From Pseudomonas tohonis (GTDB lineage Bacteria; Pseudomonadota; Gammaproteobacteria; Pseudomonadales; Pseudomonadaceae), in NCBI RefSeq assembly GCF_012767755.2, contig NZ_AP023189.1, positions 5,706,001 through 5,770,000 of the forward strand: a stretch of DNA of 64,000 nt. Reading direction: 5' to 3'. Below are positions 50,168-64,000 of this stretch, piece by piece. The notes beneath the pieces were generated by a model, which worked only from the letters and a program-made list of their open reading frames with translations, was not told where the DNA came from and did no database searches. The first letter of the stretch is position 1, and each line of letters begins with the position of its first letter. Position numbers and translations under genes: made by a program.

Positions 50168-51019
50168 TTATTCCGCCGCCTGTACTGCAGCGATCATGCG
50201 TACGACATCGACAGTCTCAGCCACATCGTGCACCCGCAGGATGCAGGCTCCCTTGGCCACGGCCAGGGCCGCCAGAGCCAGACTGCCGTAAAGGCGCTGA
50301 TCGACATCGCGACCCAGCACCTGACCCACCATGCTCTTGCGTGAAACACCTATCAGCAGGGGGCGCCCGAGACCATTCAGCTCTTCGAGATGCCTGAACA
50401 GGCCCAGGTTGTGTTCGAGGGTCTTGGCGAAGCCAAATCCCGGATCCAGCAGAATACGCTCCACCGGTATACCTGCAGCGACGCAGGCCGCCATGCGGTC
50501 GGCAAGAAACTCTGACACCTCACGCGTGACATCCTCGTACTGTGGATTCTCTTGCATGTTCCCCGGCTCGCCGAGCATGTGCATCAGGCACACCGGCAGG
50601 CCGGTATCGGCTACCGCATCCAGCGCACCATCACGTCGCAGCGCGCGGACATCGTTGATCATCCCCGCCCCCAATCGAGCGCCTTCACGCATGACGGCGG
50701 GCGTCGAAGTATCCAGGGAAATGATCACGTCCAACTCGCGGGCGATCATCTCGACCACCGGAGCGACACGCTCCAACTCCTCGACAGGAGAAACCGCCCG
50801 CGCTCCAGGCCGGGTCGATTCACCCCCTACGTCGATGAGCGTAGCACCGGCGGCCACCATCTCGGCAGCGTGGCGCAGCGCCGCATCGCGCTGACTGAAA
50901 CGCCCGCCGTCGGAGAAGGAATCTGGAGTGACATTGAGGATGCCCATCACGTGAGGGCGCCCCAAATCAAGAACCCGGTTGCCGCAAGGCAACCGGGTCA
51001 GGTACTGCGTGGAACTCAT
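50168..51019 (-). CDS. folP: Dihydropteroate synthase
   Basis: 283 aa. Joins the pterin pyrophosphate made by FolK (18.6 kb here) to p-aminobenzoate, the sulfonamide target. Signatures are [27 protein letters not shown] and [10 protein letters not shown] plus the C-terminal [15 protein letters not shown]. It lies 9 bases after ftsH and 16 before glmM, in the standard ftsH-folP-glmM order. Confidence 0.98.
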   Translation of the reverse strand: MSSTQYLTRLPCGNRVLDLGRPHVMGILNVTPDSFSDGGRFSQRDAALRHAAEMVAAGATLIDVGGESTRPGARAVSPVEELERVAPVVEMIARELDVIISLDTSTPAVMREGARLGAGMINDVRALRRDGALDAVADTGLPVCLMHMLGEPGNMQENPQYEDVTREVSEFLADRMAACVAAGIPVERILLDPGFGFAKTLEHNLGLFRHLEELNGLGRPLLIGVSRKSMVGQVLGRDVDQRLYGSLALAALAVAKGACILRVHDVAETVDVVRMIAAVQAAE

Positions 51020-51028
51020 GTAGGAACC

Positions 51029-52954
<1,926 letters not shown>

Positions 52955-53444
52955 TTAGCTACCCTCTGGAGCAGATCCCGCCCTGGGACGCGCCCCGCAT
53001 GACGGCTGGTTATCAACCGGCCTAACTTACTATACAACCCCTACCCCTGGCAGGCGCCGTCTGTAACCCTTTATGAAGCATGGCACTCGCAAAACAACCG
53101 AGCCTGGCCATTCAGACCGAAAAACAAGTCGGCCGTTGCAGTCTATTCCTCGCAAAGAACACGCGCGAGCGGGTATTGCCTGGAGGAACAGTCGCTCGAC
53201 GAAAGAGAGGGGCTAGCGTATGCCAACCCCACATCCCTCATATTGGGGCACTCTCGAAAATCACAAGCCTTGTCGGACATTAGAAGAAGGCCTAGAACCT
53301 GCCGGCGGATTACACGCCGACGACAGAGGCCCCTTCAGCCAATGCTGACTAGTCTTGGTACAAGCTGCGGGACACCGCGTGTTCAGCTGTGCGCCCCGAA
53401 ATGACTCGGGTAAACTAGCCGCCTTTTTTCGCAGGGGTCTGATT
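52955..53444. other. Gene-free spacer between ftsH and yhbY where rlmE is normally found
   Basis: About 490 bases without a credible gene. I compared both strands with the expected RlmE N-terminus and SAM motif and saw no match, and 490 bases is too short for the usual 207-aa gene. Composition is clearly lower in GC than flanking genes. A minus-strand TATAGT (plus-strand 53029-53034) could be part of an ftsH promoter. There is an imperfect hairpin near 53299-53320. Nothing else can be supported. Confidence 0.7.
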
Positions 53445-53759
53445 ATGGCGCTCTCTCAGGAGCACAAGAAGCAATACAAATCTATCGGCCACCACCTGAA
53501 ACCGGTATTGATCGTGGCTGAAAATGGTTTGACCGAAGGCGTGCTCGCCGAATTGGAGCGCGCACTCAACGATCACGAGCTGATCAAGGTGCAATTCCGC
53601 ATCACCGAGCGCGATGACCGCCGCGCACTCATCGATGAGCTGTGCAGCACCGGTAAATGCGAACTGGTCCAGGTGATCGGCAAGATGGCCCTGGTCTATC
53701 GCCGCAATCCCAAGCCGAATCGCAACCTGTCCAACATCAGCCGCTTCAGCGGGCTCTGA
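53445..53759 (+). CDS. yhbY: YhbY family RNA-binding protein
   Basis: 104 aa CRS1-YhbY domain protein that associates with the 50S precursor. The start MALSQEHKKQYKSIGHHLKPVL at 53445 is supported by AGGGG and family alignment. The GLTEGVLAELERALNDHELIKVQF segment is typical. It diverges from ftsH and converges with the DUF4149 gene, whose stop lies 25 bases away. Confidence 0.94.
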   Translation: MALSQEHKKQYKSIGHHLKPVLIVAENGLTEGVLAELERALNDHELIKVQFRITERDDRRALIDELCSTGKCELVQVIGKMALVYRRNPKPNRNLSNISRFSGL

Positions 53760-53784
53760 ACCCAGGCCGATGACCGTGGCGCGC

Positions 53785-54213
53785 TCAGCGCGCCCGGACC
53801 TTCTCGCCCACCGGCACCGGCTGGATCACCAGCAAGGCGCCACAGAACGCCAGAACCAGGTAGTTGAACGCCAGCCAGCGCATCGCATTCGGCTGCAATT
53901 GGTTTACCAGCAGGAACGCCACCGCCATCACCAGAACGGCCACCAGCAGTTGCCCGCGCGAATCGCGCTGCAGGCTGCGGACACCTTCGATCTGGACCAG
54001 CACGAACCCCTGAACCAGCGCACAGAAAGCGGTGAATGCCACCAGCAGCGGCGTCAGGCTGCGCGTGATCTCCTCCACCAGCAACGGCGCCAGACCGACG
54101 CGTTCCAGGGAAGGCACGACAACGAAGTGCAGAAGCCAGAGGCCGCCGACCCAGAGTGTCTGGGCCAGCTGCCAACTGGCTGTCGCTGCGCGGAACCGCC
54201 GACGATCAGATAT
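53785..54213 (-). CDS. DUF4149 membrane protein with no canonical start codon
   Basis: About 142 aa if translation begins near 54213. Four hydrophobic segments are present, starting with [24 protein letters not shown], the DUF4149 (TMEM205-like) hallmark, and ending [17 protein letters not shown]. Reading upstream in frame, no ATG, GTG or TTG occurs before the frame's stop inside greA; the first GTG is at 54117 and would drop the hallmark (110 aa). An ATA at 54213 has GAGG six bases upstream and would give [14 protein letters not shown]. It overlaps the greA stop. Function is unknown. Confidence 0.7.
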   Translation of the reverse strand: MSDRRRFRAATASWQLAQTLWVGGLWLLHFVVVPSLERVGLAPLLVEEITRSLTPLLVAFTAFCALVQGFVLVQIEGVRSLQRDSRGQLLVAVLVMAVAFLLVNQLQPNAMRWLAFNYLVLAFCGALLVIQPVPVGEKVRAR

Positions 54214-54678
54214 GGCGGACCTCGACGATCTCGTACTCGATCAGCCCGCTCGGGGTCTTGACCGTCACCACATCGCCTTCTTCCTTGCCCACCAGGGCGC
54301 GGGCGATCGGTGATCCCACCGACAGCTTGCCCTGCTTGATGTCGGCTTCATCCTCGCCAACGATCTGATAGGTCACGGTCTCATCGGTTTCCACGTTGGC
54401 GATATCCACCGTGGTGCCGAAGATCACCTTTCCTGTGTGGGCGATGGCGGTGACATCGATGACCACAGAATTCTGCAGGCGCCCTTCGATATCACGGATG
54501 CGCGCCTCGACCATACCCTGCTGCTCGCGCGCGGCGTGGTACTCGGCGTTCTCCTTGAGATCGCCCAGCTCACGCGCCTCGCCGATGGCCTGGCTGAGTT
54601 GCGGGCGCATCACCTTGGTCAGATGAGCCAGTTCCTCTTCCAGGGCGCGCGCGCCCTGGACGGTCATGGGGTATTTAT

Positions 54679-54682
<4 letters not shown>
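54206..54682 (-). CDS. greA: Transcription elongation factor GreA
   Basis: 158 aa. Rescues backtracked RNA polymerase by stimulating transcript cleavage. The N-terminal coiled coil (about 5-75) carries the acidic tip [18 protein letters not shown], and the C-terminal globular domain ends [15 protein letters not shown]. The ATG overlaps the carB stop as ATGA, so greA is coupled to carB. Its own stop overlaps the candidate start region of the DUF4149 gene. Confidence 0.98.
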
Positions 54683-57900
<3,218 letters not shown>

Positions 57901-57936
57901 TTTTACTCACTCGAATCCTTGGGTCAGTCGACAGGC

Positions 57937-59073
57937 TCAGCGGCGCTTGGCCATGGCTTCGATGAAGCGGTCGAACAACGGGGCCACATCGTGCGGGCCA
58001 GGGCTCGCCTCAGGGTGACCCTGGAAGCTGAAGGCCTCCTTGTCGGTACGCTCGATACCCTGCAGGGTGCCATCGAACAGCGACTTGTGGATCGGACGGA
58101 CGTTGGCCGGCAGGCTGGTCTCGTCGACGGCGAAGCCGTGGTTCTGGCTGGTGATCATGACCACGCCGCTGTCCAGATCCTGGACCGGGTGGTTGGCGCC
58201 ATGGTGGCCATGGCCCATTTTCAGGGTCTTGGCGCCAGAAGCCAGGGCCAGCAACTGGTGACCGAGGCAGATACCGAAGACCGGGATCTCGGTCTCGAGG
58301 ATTTCCTTGATCGCGGCGATGGCGTAGTCACAGGGCTCGGGGTCGCCAGGGCCGTTGGAAAGGAACACGCCGTCCGGATTGAGCGCCAGCACTTCACTGG
58401 CAGGAGTCTGTGCCGGCACCACGGTCAGGCGGCAGCCGCGGGCCACCAGCATGCGCAGGATATTCAGCTTGACGCCGTAGTCGAACGCCACCACGTGGTA
58501 GGGCAGCTCGCTGGCCGGGATTTCCGGGTGGCTGTCGGTCTTCAGATTCCAGACGCTGGAGCGCCACTCGTAACGCTCGGTGCAGCTGACCACCTTGGCC
58601 AGGTCCATGCCCTTGAGGCCGGGGAAGCTGCGCGCCAACTCCAGGGCCTTTTCAGCAGTAGCGCCTTCACCGGTGAGGATACAGCCGTTCTGCGAACCCT
58701 TCTCGCGCAGGATGCGGGTCAGGCGACGGGTATCGATGCCGGCGATGGCCACGGTGCCGTTGGCCTCCAGGTACTCGGGCAGCGACTGCTTGTTGCGCCA
58801 GTTGCTGGCCAGCAGCGGGAGATCACGGATGATCAGGCCGGCGGCCCATACGCGATCGGACTCGGCATCTTCCGGCGTGGTGCCGGTGTTGCCGATATGG
58901 GGGTAGGTCAGGGTGACGATTTGCTGGGCATAGGAAGGATCGGTGAGGATTTCCTGATAGCCGGTCATGGCGGTGTTGAACACCACCTCTCCGATGGTCT
59001 GGCCGTCGGCCCCGATGGATTCACCGAGGAAAATGCTGCCGTCGGCAAGCGCGAGTATGGCTGGCTTAGTCAA
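57937..59073 (-). CDS. carA: Carbamoyl-phosphate synthase small subunit
   Basis: 378 aa from a TTG start at 59073 preceded by GGGAGG at 6 bases. Glutaminase subunit that supplies ammonia to CarB. The catalytic cysteine is in [17 protein letters not shown], and histidine/glutamate in [14 protein letters not shown]-terminal [29 protein letters not shown] is typical. A 184-base leader with two hairpins separates it from dapB. Confidence 0.97.
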   Translation of the reverse strand: MTKPAILALADGSIFLGESIGADGQTIGEVVFNTAMTGYQEILTDPSYAQQIVTLTYPHIGNTGTTPEDAESDRVWAAGLIIRDLPLLASNWRNKQSLPEYLEANGTVAIAGIDTRRLTRILREKGSQNGCILTGEGATAEKALELARSFPGLKGMDLAKVVSCTERYEWRSSVWNLKTDSHPEIPASELPYHVVAFDYGVKLNILRMLVARGCRLTVVPAQTPASEVLALNPDGVFLSNGPGDPEPCDYAIAAIKEILETEIPVFGICLGHQLLALASGAKTLKMGHGHHGANHPVQDLDSGVVMITSQNHGFAVDETSLPANVRPIHKSLFDGTLQGIERTDKEAFSFQGHPEASPGPHDVAPLFDRFIEAMAKRR

Positions 59074-59115
59074 GAAGACCTCCCGTAGATCAAGGCTGAA
59101 GCAAACGCAGGTTGT

Positions 59116-59157
59116 AAAAAAGCGGGATGACGTTTTGAACCGTCACCCCGCTTTTTT
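59116..59157 (-). terminator. Hairpin with T-run between dapB and carA
   Basis: Arms 59116-59132 and 59141-59157 pair over 17 positions with one A/C mismatch on the plus strand, which becomes a G-U pair in minus-strand RNA. T6 follows. It can be the dapB terminator or an attenuator in the carA leader; a second hairpin (59178-59198) lies upstream. Confidence 0.8.
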
Positions 59158-59257
59158 ATCTGAGCCATTCTGCGTAACTTTTAGTGGACACACTAAAGCT
59201 GCAGCTTACAGGAGAAGCCTTTTTCGGTCCACCGTGGAGTAGGACCTTTTGGCGGTT

Positions 59258-60132
<875 letters not shown>

Positions 60133-60141
60133 GCCGGGATG

Positions 60142-61269
60142 TCAAAGATCGCCGAAGAAGCGTTTCATGCCTTCGAACCAGCTGCTGGCCTTGGGCGAAT
60201 GGGAGCCGTCGTTCTGCAGGGACTTGCGGAACTCCTCGAGCAGCTCGCGCTGGCGCTTGTCGAGGTTGACCGGGGTCTCGACCACGACGCGACACATCAG
60301 GTCGCCCGCACCGCCACCACGCACCGGGGCCACGCCCTTGCCGCGCAGACGGAACAGCTTGCCGGTCTGGGTCGCTTCCGGAATCTTCAGCTTGACCCGA
60401 CCATCGAGGGTCGGCACTTCCAGCTCGCCACCCAGGGCGGCGTCGGCGAAGCTGATCGGCACTTCGCAGTACAGGTGCTTGCCGTCGCGCTGGAATATCG
60501 GGTGCTCACGCACGTTGACCACGACGTACAGGTCGCCTGCCGGCCCGCCCATGGCGCCGGCCTCGCCCTCGCCGGACAGGCGGATGCGATCGCCGGTGTC
60601 CACGCCAGCCGGCACTTTCACCGACAGGGTCTTGTGTTCCTCGACGCGCCCCTGGCCGTGGCAGCTGCCGCAGGGATCGGAAATCATCTTGCCGGTGCCA
60701 TGGCAGCGCGGGCAGGTCTGCTGGACAGAGAAGAACCCCTGCTGCATGCGCACCTGGCCGATGCCGCCGCACGTGGTGCAGGTGACGGGGCTGGTGCCCT
60801 TCTTGGCGCCGGAGCCTTCGCAGGTCTTGCAGTTGACCAGGGTCGGCACGCGAATGGTGACGGTGGTACCGCGCACCGCTTCTTCCAGGTCCAGCTCCAG
60901 GGTGTAGCGCAGGTCGCTGCCACGCTGGGCACCGCCACGCTGGCCGCCGCGCTGGCCACCGAAGAAGTCGCTGAAGACGTCGCCGAAGATGTCGGAGAAG
61001 CTGGCGCCGCCGAAGCCCGCACCACCGCCCGCACCCATCTGCGGATCGACACCGGCATGGCCGTACTGGTCGTACGCCGCGCGCTTGCTGGCATCGGAGA
61101 GCACTTCGTAGGCCTCGTTGGCCTCCTTGAATTTCTCTTCGGCAGCCTTGTCGTCCGGATTGCGGTCCGGGTGGTACTTCATGGCCAGACGACGATAAGC
61201 CTTCTTCAGCTCAGCCTCGCTGGCGCCCCGCTCGACACCGAGGATTTCGTAAAAGTCACGTTTAGCCAT
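60142..61269 (-). CDS. dnaJ: Chaperone protein DnaJ
   Basis: 375 aa type I J-protein. J domain (1-70) with the HPD motif in [11 protein letters not shown], a Gly/Phe-rich segment (about 75-115, [10 protein letters not shown]), four zinc repeats ([32 protein letters not shown]; about 145-210) and two client-binding C-terminal domains. It stimulates DnaK ATPase. It lies 123 bases after dnaK with a palindrome in the gap. Confidence 0.98.
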   Translation of the reverse strand: MAKRDFYEILGVERGASEAELKKAYRRLAMKYHPDRNPDDKAAEEKFKEANEAYEVLSDASKRAAYDQYGHAGVDPQMGAGGGAGFGGASFSDIFGDVFSDFFGGQRGGQRGGAQRGSDLRYTLELDLEEAVRGTTVTIRVPTLVNCKTCEGSGAKKGTSPVTCTTCGGIGQVRMQQGFFSVQQTCPRCHGTGKMISDPCGSCHGQGRVEEHKTLSVKVPAGVDTGDRIRLSGEGEAGAMGGPAGDLYVVVNVREHPIFQRDGKHLYCEVPISFADAALGGELEVPTLDGRVKLKIPEATQTGKLFRLRGKGVAPVRGGGAGDLMCRVVVETPVNLDKRQRELLEEFRKSLQNDGSHSPKASSWFEGMKRFFGDL

Positions 61270-61314
61270 TGGTTCTCTGCACTCTTCAAATTTCGCGCCC
61301 TCCAGACACGCCGA

Positions 61315-61334
61315 CGCGGGAGCAAGCTCCCGCG
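61315..61334. repeat. REP-like palindrome between dnaK and dnaJ
   Basis: CGCGGGAGC, AA, GCTCCCGCG: a perfect 9-bp dyad of the REP type often found between pseudomonad genes. It may affect mRNA stability between dnaK and dnaJ. Confidence 0.75.
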
Positions 61335-61392
61335 CGGCGCATCAACCTGCGGGGCTGGGCCCGGCAGGCAGGAGAGCAAGCAAGCCTGACGC

Positions 61393-63303
61393 TTACTTGT
61401 TGTCCTTGACCTCTTCGAACTCGGCGTCGACGGCATCATCGGATGCCTTGTCTTCGCCGGCCGGAGCACCTTCACCCGCCTGGGGCTGTTCGGCATACAT
61501 CTTCTGCGCCAGCGGAGTGGAAGCCTGGGACAGCGCGTTCATCTTGGCTTCGATCTCGGCCTTGTCGTCGCCCTTCACGGCAACTTCCAGCTCACCCAGC
61601 GCCTTCTCGATGGCCGCCTTCTCGTCGGCAGTGGCCTTGTCGCCGGCCTCGGTGACCATCTTGCGGGTCGCATGGACCAGCGCGTCACCCTGGTTGCGGG
61701 CGGCGGCCAGCTCTTCGAACTTGCGATCCTCCTCGGCATTGGCCTCGGCGTCACGCACCATCTGCTGGATTTCGTCCTCGGACAGGCCGGAGTTGGCCTT
61801 GATCACGATGGACTGCTGCTTGCCGGTGGCCTTGTCCTTGGCGGAAACGTGCAGGATGCCGTTGGCGTCGATGTCGAAAGTCACCTCGATCTGCGGCACG
61901 CCACGCGGAGCCGGCGGGATCTCGGCCAGGTCGAACTTGCCCAGGGACTTGTTCTGGGTGGCCTGCTTGCGCTCGCCCTGCAGCACGTGGATGGTCACGG
62001 CGGACTGGTTGTCATCGGCAGTGGAGAACACCTGCGACTTCTTGGTCGGGATGGTGGTGTTCTTTTCGATCAGCGCAGTCATCACGCCACCCAGGGTTTC
62101 GATACCCAGGGTCAGCGGGGATACGTCGAGCAGCAGCACGTCCTTCACGTCACCGGACAGCACGGCGCCCTGGATGGCGGCACCGATGGCCACGGCTTCG
62201 TCCGGGTTGACGTCCTTGCGCGCTTCCTTGCCGAAGAAGTCGGCGACCTGCTTCTGCACCAGCGGCATGCGGGTCTGGCCACCAACGAGGATCACCTCGT
62301 GGATGTCGCCCACGTCCAGGCCGGCGTCCTTCAGGGCGATGCGGCACGGCTCGATGGTACGAGCAACCAGGTCCTCGACCAGGGCTTCCAGCTTGGCGCG
62401 GGAAATCTTCACGTTGAGGTGCTTCGGACCGGTCTGGTCTGCAGTGATGTACGGCAGGTTGACGTCGGTCTGCTGGCTGGAGGACAGCTCGATCTTGGCC
62501 TTCTCGGCAGCTTCCTTCAGGCGCTGCATGGCCAGGGGGTCGCCCTTGAGATCCATGCCGGATTCTTTCTTGAACTCGTCGACGAGGTAGTCGATCAGGC
62601 GGATGTCGAAGTCCTCACCACCCAGGAAGGTGTCGCCGTTGGTGGCCAGAACCTCGAACTGGTGCTCGCCGTCGACTTCGGCGATCTCGATGACCGACAC
62701 GTCGAAGGTACCGCCACCCAGGTCATAGACGATCACGGTGTGGTCGCCCTTGGCCTTGTCCATGCCATAGGCCAGCGCAGCCGCGGTCGGCTCGTTGATG
62801 ATGCGCTTGACGTCGAGGCCGGCGATACGACCGGCATCCTTGGTGGCCTGGCGCTGGCTGTCGTTGAAGTAGGCCGGAACGGTGATCACCGCTTCGGTCA
62901 CGGTCTCGCCGAGGTAGTCTTCGGCGGTCTTCTTCATCTTCTTCAGCACTTCCGCGGAAATCTGCGGCGGCGCCATCTTCTGGCCCTTCACCTCGACCCA
63001 GGCGTCACCGTTGTCGGCCTTGGCGATCTTGTAGGGGACCATCTTGATGTCTTTCTGCACGACGTCTTCTTCGAAGCGACGACCGATCAGGCGCTTCACG
63101 GCGTACAGGGTGTTGTGCGGGTTGGTGACCGCCTGGCGCTTGGCGGACTGGCCGACAAGGATCTCGCCGTCGTTGGTGTAAGCGATGATCGACGGCGTGG
63201 TGCGAGTGCCTTCGGCGTTCTCGATCACCTTGACGTTGCCGTTCTCCAGGATGGCGACGCAGGAGTTGGTGGTCCCCAGGTCGATACCGATGATTTTGCC
63301 CAT
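61393..63303 (-). CDS. dnaK: Chaperone protein DnaK (Hsp70)
   Basis: 636 aa. ATPase domain (1-385) with [27 protein letters not shown] and [10 protein letters not shown], linker DVLLLDVSP (about 388-396), substrate domain and helical lid, ending in the acidic [15 protein letters not shown] tail. ATG 63303 is the family start, though an upstream frame extends into grpE. Organisation grpE-dnaK-dnaJ fits a heat-shock operon; its promoter lies outside this window. Confidence 0.98.
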   Translation of the reverse strand: MGKIIGIDLGTTNSCVAILENGNVKVIENAEGTRTTPSIIAYTNDGEILVGQSAKRQAVTNPHNTLYAVKRLIGRRFEEDVVQKDIKMVPYKIAKADNGDAWVEVKGQKMAPPQISAEVLKKMKKTAEDYLGETVTEAVITVPAYFNDSQRQATKDAGRIAGLDVKRIINEPTAAALAYGMDKAKGDHTVIVYDLGGGTFDVSVIEIAEVDGEHQFEVLATNGDTFLGGEDFDIRLIDYLVDEFKKESGMDLKGDPLAMQRLKEAAEKAKIELSSSQQTDVNLPYITADQTGPKHLNVKISRAKLEALVEDLVARTIEPCRIALKDAGLDVGDIHEVILVGGQTRMPLVQKQVADFFGKEARKDVNPDEAVAIGAAIQGAVLSGDVKDVLLLDVSPLTLGIETLGGVMTALIEKNTTIPTKKSQVFSTADDNQSAVTIHVLQGERKQATQNKSLGKFDLAEIPPAPRGVPQIEVTFDIDANGILHVSAKDKATGKQQSIVIKANSGLSEDEIQQMVRDAEANAEEDRKFEELAAARNQGDALVHATRKMVTEAGDKATADEKAAIEKALGELEVAVKGDDKAEIEAKMNALSQASTPLAQKMYAEQPQAGEGAPAGEDKASDDAVDAEFEEVKDNK

Positions 63304-63403
63304 GTTCTCTCTCCCGAAACTTTGGATTTGCCGAGACCCCGTTTCACTAGTCGCGGCAGCATGAATACGCTTGGTTAAACAGATGGGGGCCGCAGCCCGG
63401 ATT

Positions 63404-63973
63404 TCAAGCCTGCTCGTCGATGGACGGCGGCACTTCGGCCGGCGCCTTGCTGACCACCACCATGGCGGGGCGCAGCAGGCGGCCGTTGAGCAGGTAGCCC
63501 TTCTGGAACACCTTGAGCACGGTGCCCGGTTCCACATGGGTGCTTTCCTGCATCGCCATCGCCTGATGGTGTTCCGGATTGAACGGCGCCCCATGAGGAT
63601 CGACCGCCTCGAGCTGGTAGCGCTTGAGGGTGTCGTGGAACAGCTTGAGGGTCAGTTCCATGCCCTCGCGCACCGGCTTGATGGCCTCGTCCTCGGCGCT
63701 GCTCAGCTCCAGGCCGCGCTCGAGGCTGTCCACCACCGGCAACAGGTCATTGGCGAATTTCTCCAGCGCGAACTTGTGCGCCTTCTCCACATCCTGCTCG
63801 GCGCGCCGGCGGATGTTCTGCAACTCGGCGGCAACGCGCAGGGACTGATCCTGGGCCGCGGCCAACTGCTCTTCCAGCGTCTGCACACGGGTCACGAGGT
63901 CTTCGCCGCCGGCGGCCTCGGTAGCGGTGTTCGCCTCAGGGTTCTGGTTGTCCAGGGTCTGTTCGTCAGCCAT
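63404..63973 (-). CDS. grpE: Nucleotide exchange factor GrpE
   Basis: 189 aa. Releases ADP from DnaK. A long N-terminal helix (about 30-110) with [28 protein letters not shown] and a C-terminal beta domain with [14 protein letters not shown] and [24 protein letters not shown]. An acidic unstructured start ([20 protein letters not shown]) precedes it. GGAGGAACGC lies before the ATG. dnaK begins 100 bases downstream. Confidence 0.97.
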   Translation of the reverse strand: MADEQTLDNQNPEANTATEAAGGEDLVTRVQTLEEQLAAAQDQSLRVAAELQNIRRRAEQDVEKAHKFALEKFANDLLPVVDSLERGLELSSAEDEAIKPVREGMELTLKLFHDTLKRYQLEAVDPHGAPFNPEHHQAMAMQESTHVEPGTVLKVFQKGYLLNGRLLRPAMVVVSKAPAEVPPSIDEQA

Positions 63974-64000
63974 GCGTTCCTCCTTTCAAAAACGGGCCGG

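Noticed and set aside
53080..53283. 67-codon open frame in the ftsH-yhbY spacer
   Set aside because: No ribosome-binding site, no recognisable domain and codon use unlike neighbours; not listed as a gene.

Overview
The window is chromosomal DNA of a high-GC gammaproteobacterium, almost certainly Pseudomonas. The evidence is the gene order phu haem operon, dksA, gluQ, cbrX-cbrA-cbrB-crcZ, pcnB-folK-panBCD, pgi, acs, pnp-rpsO-truB-rbfA-infB-nusA-rimP, secG-tpiA-glmM-folP-ftsH, greA-carB-carA, dapB, dnaJ-dnaK-grpE. From memory this follows the PA4704-PA4762 block of P. aeruginosa PAO1, with several local differences. The species cannot be fixed from the sequence alone.

Layout. 1-8.0 kb: haem acquisition. 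The outer-membrane receptor gene phuR points right. A tonB-like gene followed by phuS-T-U-V-W points left, and both start from one intergenic region with a Fur-box-like palindrome. 8.0-11.9 kb: a small Rieske protein, sfsA, an aminotransferase, dksA and gluQ. 11.9-18.6 kb: the carbon/nitrogen control locus, with small membrane protein cbrX overlapping sensor kinase cbrA, then sigma54 activator cbrB, then the Hfq/Crc-decoy sRNA crcZ behind a sigma54 promoter, then pcnB. 18.6-23.1 kb: folK, panB-panC-panD and pgi. 23.1-29.6 kb: accessory stretch with a divergent GlxA-type AraC regulator and exported DJ-1/PfpI protein, acetyl-CoA synthetase, a DUF2236 protein and a thiolase ending in tandem palindromic repeats. 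29.8-38.5 kb: a methyltransferase, a large AsmA/DUF748 envelope protein, two tandem DUF2845 proteins, a rhomboid protease, CsbD, a sigma54-promoted BON protein and a zinc-finger/membrane/repeat protein. 38.6-53 kb, leftward: the RNA-turnover and translation cluster, two tRNAs (fMet, Leu-GAG), secG-tpiA and the cell-envelope/folate/FtsH genes. 53.4-64 kb: yhbY, a DUF4149 membrane protein, greA, carB, carA, dapB and the dnaJ-dnaK-grpE chaperone genes.

How the parts work together. CbrAB senses nutrient state and fires crcZ. CrcZ carries six A-rich motifs that titrate Hfq/Crc. The acetyl-CoA synthetase mRNA in the same window carries the same A-rich motif beside its ribosome-binding site, so both ends of the catabolite-repression circuit are visible. 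The phu genes bring haem through the outer membrane, periplasm and inner membrane to the PhuS chaperone, and a local TonB may supply energy coupling.

Points most worth following: absence of rlmE between ftsH and yhbY, a DUF4149 gene with no canonical start codon, a near-consensus sigma54 promoter with a candidate enhancer on the BON gene, a long repeat-derived hairpin between rpsO and pnp, and an uncharacterised GlxA/PfpI pair. No phage, insertion sequence, CRISPR array or integron was found.
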